64,000 nt of DNA, taken from NCBI GenBank assembly GCA_016793465.1, contig JAEUJW010000008.1, positions 186,001 to 250,000 of the forward strand, written 5' to 3'. Below are positions 1 through 9,152 of this stretch, one piece after another (the first letter of the stretch is position 1; each line of letters starts with the position of its first letter). Source of the DNA: Myxococcales bacterium (GTDB lineage: Bacteria; Myxococcota; Polyangia; Nannocystales; Nannocystaceae). The notes beneath the pieces are model-generated. The model was given only the letters and a program-made list of their open reading frames with translations. It searched no databases and was not told the origin of the DNA. The position numbers and the translations under genes are program-made.

Positions 1-2
1 AC

Positions 3-1127
3 CTCGCCGCCCTCGCGGCCGCCGAACGCTACCGCCAGGCCCTCGTGCACGGCGGCGCCGAGGCGGCCGCGGCCGCGACCGCCGCGCTCCGCGACCAGCC
101 CGACGCCCTGAAGCTCCCGCCCGACGGCGCCCCCGACGAGGCCGCGATCACCCGCGCGGGCGACGGCGCCGTGCACCGCAGCGGCATCAGCCTGCCGTTC
201 GGCGTGCAGCTGCGCATGACCCACGTCCCGCTCGGCATGGTCGACCTGTTCGAGGAGGGCGAGCGCCCGCTGATCACCGTCACCGCCACGGCGGGCCAGT
301 ACGTGCGCGCGCACGTGACCGCCGTGGTCGAGGGCTTCTCGACGTCGGCGATCGGCACGCTCACCACCGACGGCAAGCAGCCGGCCACCCTGGACCTGCT
401 GCCGACCTTCGCCCCGGCCCACGCCGCCCGCCTGACCCGCCCGGTGCGGGCCGCCGTGCGCGTGACGATCCGCGAGCTCGACGGCGGGCGCGTCCCGCTC
501 GAGCGGACCTACCGCCTGTGGCTGCTGCCCCCGACCACCGCCGTGACCTTCGAGCAGGACCCCTCGACCGGCCGGTGGTCGTCGCTCGCCGAGTACCTGG
601 CCGGCTGGGTCACCCCCGACGACCCGGCGATCATGGGCGTGCTGCGCAAGGCCGCCGAGCTCACCCCGGGGCGCGGCCTCGTCGGCTACCAGACCGGCGA
701 CGACGGCGTCCGCGAGGGCGTGCGCGCCATCTACGGCGCCCTGCAGCAGCACGGCCTGGTGTACCTCAACAGCGTCGCCGCCCACGGGGCCGCCAACGCG
801 TTCGTCCAGCGCGTGCGCCTGCCGGCCGAGTCGCTGCGCGACCGCGGGGCCAACTGCCTCGACGGCGCGGTGCTCTACGCCAGCCTGTTCGAGGCCGCCT
901 CGCTCGAGGCCGGCGTCGTGCTCATGCCGAGCCACGCCTACGTCGCCTGGCGCGCGAGGTCCGGCGGCCCCTGGGAGTTCCTCGAGACGATCATGACCGG
1001 CACCCACGACTTCGAGGCGGCCCACGCCCAGGCGACCCGCCTCCACGCCGCGATCGCCGGCCAGGCCGATGTCCGCGTGCTCGACATCGCCGCCCTGCGC
1101 AAGCAGGGCTACCTGGCCATGGGTTGA
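3..1127 (+). CDS. Transglutaminase-like protein, 5'-truncated
   Basis: The frame is open to the left edge, so the start lies outside the window. About 375 residues are visible. The first half looks like a beta-sandwich. The C-terminal third has a transglutaminase-like (papain-fold) signature: an RGANCLDG motif with the candidate nucleophile Cys at about nt 855, a SHAYVAW motif with the candidate His at about nt 933, and WEFLET with an acidic third residue. In this superfamily the triad acts in proteolysis or amide transfer. The substrate cannot be read from the sequence. A GTG at nt 45 lies in frame, but coding-like sequence continues upstream of it. The next gene, a lipoprotein on the same strand, starts 40 bases downstream with its own promoter-like box. 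The fold call is fairly safe; the function is not. Confidence 0.7.
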   Translation, partial: LAALAAAERYRQALVHGGAEAAAAATAALRDQPDALKLPPDGAPDEAAITRAGDGAVHRSGISLPFGVQLRMTHVPLGMVDLFEEGERPLITVTATAGQYVRAHVTAVVEGFSTSAIGTLTTDGKQPATLDLLPTFAPAHAARLTRPVRAAVRVTIRELDGGRVPLERTYRLWLLPPTTAVTFEQDPSTGRWSSLAEYLAGWVTPDDPAIMGVLRKAAELTPGRGLVGYQTGDDGVREGVRAIYGALQQHGLVYLNSVAAHGAANAFVQRVRLPAESLRDRGANCLDGAVLYASLFEAASLEAGVVLMPSHAYVAWRARSGGPWEFLETIMTGTHDFEAAHAQATRLHAAIAGQADVRVLDIAALRKQGYLAMG

Positions 1128-1155
1128 CGACCTTCCGCGGCGCCCCCGGCGCGGA

Positions 1156-1161
1156 TATGCT
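1156..1161 (+). promoter_or_regulatory. -10 box of a probable leaderless promoter
   Basis: TATGCT ends six bases before the ATG at 1168, and no Shine-Dalgarno lies between. A transcript from this box would start at or next to the start codon. Confidence 0.5.
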
Positions 1162-1167
1162 CGGCCC

Positions 1168-2805
1168 ATGGTCTATCGCCGTCGCCTCCTCGCCCTGCTC
1201 GCGCCCGCTCTGGCCTGCTCGTTCGACGGCTCCGGCGTGATCACGGCCGGCCAGGCCGAGTCGTCGAGCGGCGAGGTCGGCTCTTCGTCGACGAGCGACG
1301 GCCCGCCGCCGACCACCACCACCACCCCCGACGAGACCACCGCGACGCCGACCACCAGCGGCCCGACCGCACCGCCGACGAGCGACCCGACGCTCGCGAC
1401 GACCGCGACCGACGACGCGACCACCGCGCCCGTCGACCCGACGACCGGCACCGGCACCGACACAACCACCGGCGCGCCGACCTGCGGCGACGGCCTGGCC
1501 GAGCCGCCCGAGGCCTGCGACGCCGCCGACCTCGCCGGCCAGACCTGCGCCGACTTCGGCCTCGTCGACGGCGCGCTCGCCTGCACGCCCGAGTGCACGA
1601 TCGACGTCACCGGCTGCATGCAGCCGCGCACCTGCAACAACGGCGCGCTCGACCCCGGCGAGGTGTGCGACGGCGACGACCTCGGCGGGGCCACCTGCGA
1701 GTCGCTCGGCCACGTCGGCGGCACGCTCGTCTGCGTCGACTGCGTGCACGACACCTCCGGCTGCAAGGACGTGCCCGAGGACTGGTACGACGAGCAGTTC
1801 AAGCGCCGCCGCAAGCTGACGGTCGCCAAGGACAGCGTCGCCGGCGCGCACACCGACTTCCCGCTCGCGCTGCAGACCGAGGATATGGCGCTCGTCGCCG
1901 ACCTCGGCGACCCCGACAAGCTGGTGTTCACCACGCTGGACGGCGCCGTGCTCGCCCACGAGATCGCGCTCGCCGAGGCCGACCGCCTGGTCGCGTGGGT
2001 CGAGCTGAAGGACCTCTCGAGCGCCGCCGACACCGAGTTCTGGGTGTACTACGGCAACCCCGCCGCCAGCGGCACCGCCGACGGCCCGGCGACCTGGTCG
2101 AACAAGTTCCTCGCGGTCTACCACCTCGACGAGCCGCTGGTCGACGAGCAGGAGGGCGGCGTGCACGCCGACGCCACCGGCAAGGGCCACACCGGCAGCC
2201 AGCACGACAACCAGGGCAACGACACCAATTGCCCGGTCGGGCGCTGCCAGTGGTTCGGGCCCGAGGACTGGATCGACCTGGCCAAGCCGCAGGACTTCAA
2301 ACTGGGCAACGCCGACATCACGATCTCGGTGTGGGTGCGCCCGAACGACGACGTCACCCGCGGCGCGTTCATCAAAGGCAACCCCGCCGGGCCCGAGCTC
2401 GCCAGCGTGGCCATCGGCCTGCGCAACTCCGGCCGCGCCTCGTTCGAGATGAACGGCGCCGGCACGCTCGACACCAACCCCGACATCTCCAACGGCATGC
2501 ACCACCAGATCGTGTGGACGCAGACCAAGGACGACATGATGATGCTCGAGCGCTGGCGCCTCTACGTCGACGGCGAGGAGGAGGCCGCCTCCCTCACCCT
2601 GTCCCTGCCCTCGAACGACGCGCACGTCGCCCGCATCGCCGGCAAGATCATGAACACGACCTTCGGCGCCAGCTTCGAGGGCGCCATCGACGAGGTCCAC
2701 GTCAGCACCGACGACCGCAGCCCCGAGTGGGTCTCGACCGCCTACCGCAACCAGCGCGACCCGGTCGGCTTCACCACCTGGGGCCCGCCCGAGTCGATCC
2801 CCTGA
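1168..2805 (+). CDS. Lipoprotein with Cys-rich repeats, DUF2341 and LamG-like domain
   Basis: 545 residues, a probable surface lipoprotein. The start at 1168 is chosen because it gives an arginine-rich n-region, a hydrophobic core and the lipobox LAPALAC; an in-frame reading from 1069 has no signal peptide. After the lipidated Cys comes a Thr/Pro/Ser-rich linker of about 80 residues. Two Cys-rich repeats of the CGDGxxxxxExCD type (DUF4215-like) follow, then a DUF2341-like segment (residues about 210-320), then a concanavalin/LamG-like jelly roll to the end. Such proteins are usually exposed glycan- or protein-binding factors, but the ligand is unknown. The gene converges on the neighbour at 2818 with only 12 bases between. 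Confidence 0.75.
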   Translation: MVYRRRLLALLAPALACSFDGSGVITAGQAESSSGEVGSSSTSDGPPPTTTTTPDETTATPTTSGPTAPPTSDPTLATTATDDATTAPVDPTTGTGTDTTTGAPTCGDGLAEPPEACDAADLAGQTCADFGLVDGALACTPECTIDVTGCMQPRTCNNGALDPGEVCDGDDLGGATCESLGHVGGTLVCVDCVHDTSGCKDVPEDWYDEQFKRRRKLTVAKDSVAGAHTDFPLALQTEDMALVADLGDPDKLVFTTLDGAVLAHEIALAEADRLVAWVELKDLSSAADTEFWVYYGNPAASGTADGPATWSNKFLAVYHLDEPLVDEQEGGVHADATGKGHTGSQHDNQGNDTNCPVGRCQWFGPEDWIDLAKPQDFKLGNADITISVWVRPNDDVTRGAFIKGNPAGPELASVAIGLRNSGRASFEMNGAGTLDTNPDISNGMHHQIVWTQTKDDMMMLERWRLYVDGEEEAASLTLSLPSNDAHVARIAGKIMNTTFGASFEGAIDEVHVSTDDRSPEWVSTAYRNQRDPVGFTTWGPPESIP

Positions 2806-2817
2806 ATCCCGCGGGCC

Positions 2818-5800
2818 TCAGAAGCTGCGGTTGACGGCGGCGCGGAAGGTGTCGAGGCCGAACTCCTCGTCGAACCCGTGCGCGTACTGGATGAACAGGT
2901 CGATCGCCTCGGCGTAGCCCATCTTGAACGACAGCACCAGCGCCGCGCCCACGCCGACGTGGAAGGCCTTGCGCGTGAAGCCCGACGTCCAGGCCCCGCC
3001 GATGTCGGTGAACGGGATCGCGGTGACGCGGCGCATGAACAGCGGCAGCGTGCCGAGCCCGCGCTCCACGTCGGCGAGCGGGATGCGGTACTCCACGTTG
3101 AGCACGGTGTAGTAGCGGCCGTCGAAGGCCAGCGGCTGGAACCCGCGCAGCACCCCGGCCTCGCGGGTCGCGGTGCGCTGCAGCAGCCCGCGCACGACGT
3201 CGTTCTGCTGCTCGTTGCCGCCGATGTAGTAGGCCGGTCGGCGCCCGAGCCCGCCCGCCGACGCGCCCGCGCCGACGCGCAGGGCCAGCACCTGGTGGCC
3301 GCGCCACGGCATGCGCAGCATCTCGGTGTAGTTGGCGCCGACCTGCAGGTCGCTGAAGCGGCCGCCGAGGTGCGGGTCGATGATCGTCAGGCGCACGCCC
3401 GCGGCCCGCCCGGTCTCGTCGTAGTAGGCGTAGCGGACGGTGCGGCGGTTGTCGTAGGCGAGCGCGAGGTCGACCTGGCCGAGGCCGCCGACCTCGGGCA
3501 GGCTCGAGGTCGGCGCGTTGGGGTCGACGAAGTTCTCCTGGTCGACGTTGGTGTACTGCGTGTACGAGTAGTCGAGGCTGGCGTCGGCCGAGTGGATCGG
3601 GTGGCGGATCACCGGCACCTCGACGCCCGCGCGCAGCTGGGTGATGCGCTCGGTGTAGCCGCGCACGAAGTAGCCGCCCTGGCCGCCGGACGGATCGGTG
3701 TTGTCGTACACGTAGCGTGAGAAGCCGGTGCGTCGGGCGTAGCTGCGGCCGAAGCCGAGGCTGAAGCTCGGCAGCAGCTGGCTGAAGCGGTAGGCCACCG
3801 AGCCCGTCGGCGCGCCGAAGGCCGTCGAGTAGCGGGCGCTGCCGGTCAGGGCGTGGAAGCCGAGCACGTCGCTGACCGCCAGCGTGCCGCCGATCTCGGT
3901 GCCGAAGCCCGAGGCCGTCAGGTCCATCACCGTCGGCAGCAGCGAGCGCGGGTACAGCGTGCGGATCGGCTGGTAGCGCCGGCTCCGGCGGGTCGGCGAG
4001 CGCCCGGCGTCGGCCGCCAGCTCGGGCGTCGGATCGTCGACCGCGGGCAGGTCGTCGATCACCGGCAGCGGCGCGAAGAACTCGGCCGGGTCGAGCTTCA
4101 TCGTCCACAGGTCGTAGCCCTGCGCCGAGAAGCCGATGTAGGTCATGCGCCGGCCGTCGTTGCTGACCACCGGCTCGAACGCCCCGCCGATCACGTTGGT
4201 CACCTGGCGCAGCGCGCCGGTCTCGACCTCGTAGGCGTAGATGTTGAACACGTCGTCGCGGTCGCTCGAGAACAGCACGTACTGGCCGTCGGGCGTCCAG
4301 CACGGCTCGGTGTCGATGAACCGGTCGGCGGTGATGCGCCGCGTCGTCTGGCTGGCGCGGTCGTACACGTAGATGTCGCGCCAGCCGCCCTCGCGCCAGC
4401 CGGAGTAGGCCACGCGCCGGCTGTCGGGCGCCCAGCGCGGCGAGAACACCTGCGAGATGCGGTCGTCGGCCGGGGCCACCTCGACGATCTTGCGGGTGTG
4501 CAGGTCGAGGAAGGCCAGCCGCGACTGCGCGTCGTCGTTGCGGGAGAACACCACCGTGCGGCCGTCGGGCGAGACGTTGGGGTCGCGCGCGCGCTCGCCG
4601 AAGGTCAGCTGCTCGAGGTCGCTGGGGTTCGGGCCCCGCCACAGGAACAGGTCGTTGTAGTCGTAGCGGAAGTCGTGGCGCAGGGCGATCTCGAACACCA
4701 TGTCCTGCGTGCCGAGCACGAACGACCCGGAGGCCGACGACTGGACCTCGAAGACCCGCTGGAGGTCGACGTTCATGCCCTGGCGGCCGACGCCGACGCC
4801 CTCGCGCACGCGCCCGCCGGTCGAGCGGATCCTGCGGATGCCGGGGTTCGAGTGGCCGTCGTCCTCGTAGAAGTAGATCCACTCGTCGTCGTTCGACCAG
4901 AACGGGTGGCGCGTGAACTGGCCCGAGGCCTGGTTGGCCGTCGAGTAGGTCAGGCGCCGGCCCTCGCGGACGCCGCGGGCCCGGATCTGACGGGCCTGCG
5001 CCTCGAACCGGCGCGTCGTCTCGAGCTCGAACTCCTGCCACAGCTGGTCCCAGCTGACGCCGAGCACCTTCTCGATGGCGATGTGGATGCGGTACGGGAT
5101 GGCCTGGCCGCCGTAGAGGTGGCTGAGCTCGCGCAGCTTGTCGTGCCCGTAGTGCGCGTGCAGGTAGTGCATGAAGTGCAGGCCGTAGAGGTACACGCTG
5201 GTCCCGTGGGGGAACAGGTTGGCCCCGCTCGACACGCGGTCGATCGGCTGAAAGCCGTGCTCGAGCACCGCCATGCGCAGCATCATGTCGAACTGGGCCG
5301 AGCGGTGGCGGCCCTGGCTGGTCAGGCGCGACTCCTCGACCGAGGCGATGCCCTCGACCATCCAGCGCGGCTGGATGATGTTGGGCGCCCACACCTTGCC
5401 GAGCACGCCGAAGCCGAGCGCCGCGTTGACGATCCGCGGGATGCCGTGGATCGTGTCGAGGTGGAGCACGTGGGTGTACTCGTGCGTCAGCAGGATGTCG
5501 AACCAGTCGTCGTAGCTCTCGAGCACCGACATCGAGTCCGGCGCGGTGATGTTGGCGCTGATCCGCGGGTACGGGTTGGCGTTGGCCGAGCCGTTGGCGG
5601 TGTCGGTCGTGTCGGTCATCGTCACGTGGGTGCGCAGCCACGTCTCGTGGCCGTAGCCGACGCTGAGCCGCTCGTGCGCCCGCTCGAGCAGCATCGCCGC
5701 CCGCTCCGCCGCCGCCTCGGAGCCCTGGTAGTAGTGAATGTAGAAGTGCTCGGTGGTGATCGTCCGCCACTTCAGGTCGCGGCTGTTGGCCCGCGCCGAG

Positions 5801-5853
5801 GTCGGCGCCAGCACACAGGCCAGCAGCGCGAGCGCGAGGAGGAGCCGGAGCAC
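2818..5853 (-). CDS. Outer-membrane peptidase-MA / beta-propeller / beta-barrel fusion (copy 1)
   Basis: 1,011 residues. A signal peptide ends near residue 22 (SARA-NS). Residues 25-270 form a gluzincin-like domain: HEYTH (H124, E125, H128) and a downstream WMVEGIA in which E167 is the expected third zinc ligand, as in peptidase MA-like proteins. Residues about 300-640 contain repeated WxPDGxxxxFxSxRD blades of a TolB/PD40 propeller. From about 700 to the end the sequence alternates as in a BamA/Omp85-type surface-antigen barrel and finishes in Phe, the usual outer-membrane signature. The protein should therefore sit in the outer membrane with a periplasmic or surface peptidase head. It starts at a GTG with TAGGCT nine bases upstream. 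Its tandem paralogue lies at 5957. Substrate and topology are unknown. Confidence 0.8.
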   Translation of the reverse strand: MLRLLLALALLACVLAPTSARANSRDLKWRTITTEHFYIHYYQGSEAAAERAAMLLERAHERLSVGYGHETWLRTHVTMTDTTDTANGSANANPYPRISANITAPDSMSVLESYDDWFDILLTHEYTHVLHLDTIHGIPRIVNAALGFGVLGKVWAPNIIQPRWMVEGIASVEESRLTSQGRHRSAQFDMMLRMAVLEHGFQPIDRVSSGANLFPHGTSVYLYGLHFMHYLHAHYGHDKLRELSHLYGGQAIPYRIHIAIEKVLGVSWDQLWQEFELETTRRFEAQARQIRARGVREGRRLTYSTANQASGQFTRHPFWSNDDEWIYFYEDDGHSNPGIRRIRSTGGRVREGVGVGRQGMNVDLQRVFEVQSSASGSFVLGTQDMVFEIALRHDFRYDYNDLFLWRGPNPSDLEQLTFGERARDPNVSPDGRTVVFSRNDDAQSRLAFLDLHTRKIVEVAPADDRISQVFSPRWAPDSRRVAYSGWREGGWRDIYVYDRASQTTRRITADRFIDTEPCWTPDGQYVLFSSDRDDVFNIYAYEVETGALRQVTNVIGGAFEPVVSNDGRRMTYIGFSAQGYDLWTMKLDPAEFFAPLPVIDDLPAVDDPTPELAADAGRSPTRRSRRYQPIRTLYPRSLLPTVMDLTASGFGTEIGGTLAVSDVLGFHALTGSARYSTAFGAPTGSVAYRFSQLLPSFSLGFGRSYARRTGFSRYVYDNTDPSGGQGGYFVRGYTERITQLRAGVEVPVIRHPIHSADASLDYSYTQYTNVDQENFVDPNAPTSSLPEVGGLGQVDLALAYDNRRTVRYAYYDETGRAAGVRLTIIDPHLGGRFSDLQVGANYTEMLRMPWRGHQVLALRVGAGASAGGLGRRPAYYIGGNEQQNDVVRGLLQRTATREAGVLRGFQPLAFDGRYYTVLNVEYRIPLADVERGLGTLPLFMRRVTAIPFTDIGGAWTSGFTRKAFHVGVGAALVLSFKMGYAEAIDLFIQYAHGFDEEFGLDTFRAAVNRSF

Positions 5854-5862
5854 GGGGCTGCA

Positions 5863-5868
5863 AGCCTA
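5863..5868 (-). promoter_or_regulatory. -10 box of a probable leaderless promoter
   Basis: Read on the minus strand, TAGGCT lies nine bases before the GTG start at 5853. The same hexamer precedes the paralogous gene at 9025. Confidence 0.4.
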
Positions 5869-5915
5869 ACAGGGCCCACGGCCGGCGGGGCCGACGACCA
5901 CACCGCGCCGCCCGC

Positions 5916-5949
5916 GCAGGGGCCCTGGAGGCCGCCCGCGGGCCCCTGC
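5916..5949 (-). terminator. GC-rich hairpin downstream of the second peptidase-barrel gene
   Basis: A perfect 10-base inverted repeat, GCAGGGGCCC at 5916-5925 and GGGCCCCTGC at 5940-5949, lies seven bases past the stop codon at 5957 (minus strand). There is no T run, so this is terminator-like by position and stem only. Confidence 0.45.
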
Positions 5950-5956
5950 GGGCGCT

Positions 5957-8900
5957 TCAGAAGCTCCGCCCGACCAGCACGCGCAGCAGGTCGGCGCCGA
6001 CCTTGGGATCGAAGCCGTGCGCGTAGGTGATAAAGAGGTCGATCGCCTCGCGGTAGCCGATGCGAAACGACAGGATGAGCGACGCCCCGACCCCCCACTT
6101 CAGCGCCTTGCGGGTGAACCCTCCCGTCCACGCCCCGCCGTAGTCGGCGAACGGGACCGCGGTGACCCGGCGGAGGAACAGCGGCAGCCCCGACATGCCG
6201 CGCTCGACGTCGGCCAGCGGGATCCTGTACTCGGTGTTGAGGACCATGAAGTACTGCCCGCCGAACGCGTTGCGGGCGAAGCCCCGCAGCACCCCGGCCT
6301 CGTTGGCGGCCTCGCGGCGGAAGAAGTCCTGGACGATGTCCGACTGCTGCGGGATCCCCCCGACGGTGAACGCCGCCAGGCGCCCGAGCCCGCCGCCCGA
6401 GGCCCCGCCCGACAGCCGCAGCGCCAGCACCTGGTGCCCGCGCCATGGCATGCGCACGCGCTCCGAGTGGCTCGCCGACACCTGGATGTCGCCGTACTGC
6501 CCGCCGAGGTGGCGGTCGACCAGCGTCAGCCGCACGCCGGTGCTGCGCCCGGTCTCCTCGCGGTAGCTGTGGGCCACCCCGCGCAGGGCGTCGTAGCGCA
6601 GCGAGATGTCGACGCGCCCGAGGTCGCCGACCGCCGGCGGGCTCGAGGCCGGCGCGTTGGGGTCGACCCGCTCGCGCTCGGCGGTCAGGTCCTTCATGCG
6701 CCAGAACTCGTAGGTCGCCCCGGCCGAGACGTTGTGGATCGGGTGGCGGATGACCGGCACGTCGATGCCCGCGCGCACCCGCGTGCGCCGCTCGCGGTAC
6801 CCGGAGACGCCGTAGGGCTGCAGCGAGCCGTCCGCGACCGCGTGGTCGTAGCTGTAGGTCCGCCCGGTGCTGTCGAAGATCCGCAGGTCGCGGATGAACG
6901 CCGCGCTGAAGGTCGGCAGCAGCTGGCTGTAGGTGTACGCGACTGAGCCCGTCGGCTCGTTGTACGTGAAGAACTGGCGGAACTCGCCGCTCAGGCTGTG
7001 GAAGCCGACCACGTCGGCGATGGTCGTGCGCAGGCCGAGGTCGAGGCCCTGGTTGCCGGTGTTGCCGACGTCGAACGAGGCCGGCAGGATGACGCGCGGG
7101 TAGAGCGTGCGGATCGGCCGGTAGCGCCGCGACTGCAGCGACGGCGGGCGCCCCCCCGCGCCCGCGAGCGCCGGCTCCGGATCGTCGGCCTCGGGCAGGT
7201 TGTCCTGGGTCGGCAGCGGCGCGAAGAACTCGGCCGGGTCGAACTTCATGGCCCACACGTCGTAGCCGATCGACGAGAAGCCGATGTAGGCGAGGCGCGT
7301 GCCGTCGTTGCTGACGATGGGGTCGAACGCCCCGCCGAGCACATTGGTGACCTGATGCAGCGCCCCCGTCTCGGTGTCGTGGGCGTAGAGGTTGAAGATG
7401 CCGTCGCGGTCGCTCGAGAACACCAGCCAGCGGCCGTCCGGCGACCACGCGGGGTTCAGGTCGAGGAAGCGGTCGGCGGTGATCCTGCGGATGTCCTTCG
7501 TCCCGCGGTCGTAGACGTAGAGGTCGCGGTAGCCGCCCGGGCGCGCCGCCGAGAAGGCGACGCGGCGGCCGTCGGGGTGGAAGCGCGGGCTGTAGATCTG
7601 CGTGACCCGCTCGAACGGCGGCAGCTCGACCACCTCGCGCGTCTTCAGGTCGACGAACGCGAGCCGCGACTGGGCCACGTCGTTGCGCACGAACACGACC
7701 GTGCGCCCGTCCGGCGAGGGGTGGGGATCGCGGGCGCGCAGGCCGGTCGTCAGTTGATCGAAGTCGGCCGGGTTCTGGCGCACGTCGAGCGCGCCGGGCT
7801 CGGGCGGGTGCCACACGTACAGGTCGAGCCAGCGGTAGCGGAAGTCGTGGACGCCGTCGTGCTCGAACACCAGGTCGTCGGTGCCGGGGATGAACGAGGC
7901 GGTGCCGATGCCCTGCATCTCGACGACGCGCTCGGCGTCGACGGTCATGCCCTGGCGGCCGATGCCCACGCCCTCGCGGATGCGGCTGCCCGTCGCCGGG
8001 ATCCGCCGCAAGCCCGGGTTCGTGTGCCCGTCGTCGCCGTAGTAGTAGATGTAGCGGTCGTCGGGCGACCAGAACGGGTGACGGTTGACAGAGCTCGCCT
8101 CGGAGGCGGTCGAGTAGGTCAGGCGCTTGCCCTCGCGGACGCCGCGGGCCCGCACGGCCCGCGCCTGGGCCTCGAAGCGCCGCGTGGTCTCGAGCTCGAA
8201 CTCCTTCCACAGCTGGTCGAAGTCGACGCCGAGCGTCTCGAGGATCGTCCGGTGGATGCCGTACGGGATCACCCGCCCGCCGTAGCGGTGGCTCATCTCC
8301 CGCAGCTTGTCGTGCCCGTAGTGCGAGCCGATGTAGTGCATCAGGTGCAGCCCGAACAGGTACACGGAGGTGGTGTACGGGTAGATCGTCGCCGGGCCCG
8401 AGACGCGGTCGAGCGCCGGGAAGCCGCGCTCGAGCACGATCATGCGCAGCATCATGTCGAACTGCGAGCTGCGGTGGCGACCGGCGCTCGTCAGCCGCGA
8501 CTCCTCGTAGGTCGCCAGGCCCTCGAGCACCCAGCGCGGCTGGAGGTTGTTCGGCGGCCACACCCGCCCGAGCACGCCGAGCCCGAGGATCGCGTTGACC
8601 ACCCGCGGCACCCCGTGGATGGTGTCGTTGTGGACGATGTGCGTGTACTCGTGGGTCAGCAGGATGTCGAGCCAGTCGTCGTAGTTCTCGAGCGTCGACA
8701 GCGAGTCGGGCGAGGTGACGTTGGCCTCGATCTTCGGGTACGAGAACACGGTCGCCCGGCCGTTGGCCTGGTCGGTGGCGTCGGTCAGGACCACGTGCGT
8801 GCGCAAGTACGGGCTGTGGCCGAGGCCGACCGACAGGCGCGCGTGGGCCCGCTCGAGCACCCTGGCGGCCCGCTCGGCCGCGGCCTCCGAGCCGGCGTAG

Positions 8901-9025
8901 TAGTGAATGGCGAAGTGCTCGGTCTCGAGGGTGCGCCACTTCTGATCGCGGCTGTTGGCCTGGGCTGTCCGAACGGACAGGCACAGCAGCACGAGCATGC
9001 ATGCCAGTGTGCGCAGGACCGGCAC
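5957..9025 (-). CDS. Outer-membrane peptidase-MA / beta-propeller / beta-barrel fusion (copy 2)
   Basis: 1,022 residues, clearly paralogous over its whole length to the gene at 2818. Order of parts: signal peptide ending near TAQA-NS; HEYTH (H125, E126, H129) with a downstream WVLEGLA supplying the third acidic ligand; five or six PD40/TolB-like blades with SPDGR motifs (residues about 290-640); and a C-terminal barrel ending in Phe. All candidate zinc ligands are kept in both copies, so both are probably active and not one decayed. A perfect palindrome CTGTCCGAACGGACAG lies inside the signal-peptide codons (8965-8980). Copy 2 lies upstream of copy 1 on the minus strand, separated by a hairpin and a second promoter-like box, so the two are probably transcribed separately. 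Confidence 0.8.
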   Translation of the reverse strand: MPVLRTLACMLVLLCLSVRTAQANSRDQKWRTLETEHFAIHYYAGSEAAAERAARVLERAHARLSVGLGHSPYLRTHVVLTDATDQANGRATVFSYPKIEANVTSPDSLSTLENYDDWLDILLTHEYTHIVHNDTIHGVPRVVNAILGLGVLGRVWPPNNLQPRWVLEGLATYEESRLTSAGRHRSSQFDMMLRMIVLERGFPALDRVSGPATIYPYTTSVYLFGLHLMHYIGSHYGHDKLREMSHRYGGRVIPYGIHRTILETLGVDFDQLWKEFELETTRRFEAQARAVRARGVREGKRLTYSTASEASSVNRHPFWSPDDRYIYYYGDDGHTNPGLRRIPATGSRIREGVGIGRQGMTVDAERVVEMQGIGTASFIPGTDDLVFEHDGVHDFRYRWLDLYVWHPPEPGALDVRQNPADFDQLTTGLRARDPHPSPDGRTVVFVRNDVAQSRLAFVDLKTREVVELPPFERVTQIYSPRFHPDGRRVAFSAARPGGYRDLYVYDRGTKDIRRITADRFLDLNPAWSPDGRWLVFSSDRDGIFNLYAHDTETGALHQVTNVLGGAFDPIVSNDGTRLAYIGFSSIGYDVWAMKFDPAEFFAPLPTQDNLPEADDPEPALAGAGGRPPSLQSRRYRPIRTLYPRVILPASFDVGNTGNQGLDLGLRTTIADVVGFHSLSGEFRQFFTYNEPTGSVAYTYSQLLPTFSAAFIRDLRIFDSTGRTYSYDHAVADGSLQPYGVSGYRERRTRVRAGIDVPVIRHPIHNVSAGATYEFWRMKDLTAERERVDPNAPASSPPAVGDLGRVDISLRYDALRGVAHSYREETGRSTGVRLTLVDRHLGGQYGDIQVSASHSERVRMPWRGHQVLALRLSGGASGGGLGRLAAFTVGGIPQQSDIVQDFFRREAANEAGVLRGFARNAFGGQYFMVLNTEYRIPLADVERGMSGLPLFLRRVTAVPFADYGGAWTGGFTRKALKWGVGASLILSFRIGYREAIDLFITYAHGFDPKVGADLLRVLVGRSF
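8965..8980. repeat. Dispersed palindrome CTGTCC-N4-GGACAG
   Basis: Perfect 6+6 inverted repeat with loop GAAC, inside the signal-peptide codons of the gene at 5957-9025. It belongs to the palindrome family described under 24375. Confidence 0.7.
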
Positions 9026-9032
9026 GCGGACG

Positions 9033-9038
9033 AGCCTA
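9033..9038 (-). promoter_or_regulatory. -10 box of a probable leaderless promoter
   Basis: TAGGCT on the minus strand, seven bases before the GTG start at 9025. No Shine-Dalgarno is visible. Confidence 0.4.
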
Positions 9039-9152
9039 TCAGGGGGGGCGCTGGGGCTCCAGCGGGACGACGGCGCGGCCGTCGGCGGGCCGTGTGACGC
9101 CCGCGTCGCGCCGCGGCCGGGGTGAACGTCGCTTCATGCGAGCGCGGGCCGA

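Noticed and set aside
3853..6030. Long plus-strand frame opposite the peptidase-barrel genes
   Set aside because: Translation is Val/Ala/Arg/Asp/His-rich shadow of the minus-strand genes, which have clear domains, signal peptides and correct ends.
5957..9025. The second peptidase-barrel gene as a pseudogene of the first
   Set aside because: Full-length, no frameshift, with signal peptide, zinc ligands and C-terminal Phe intact.
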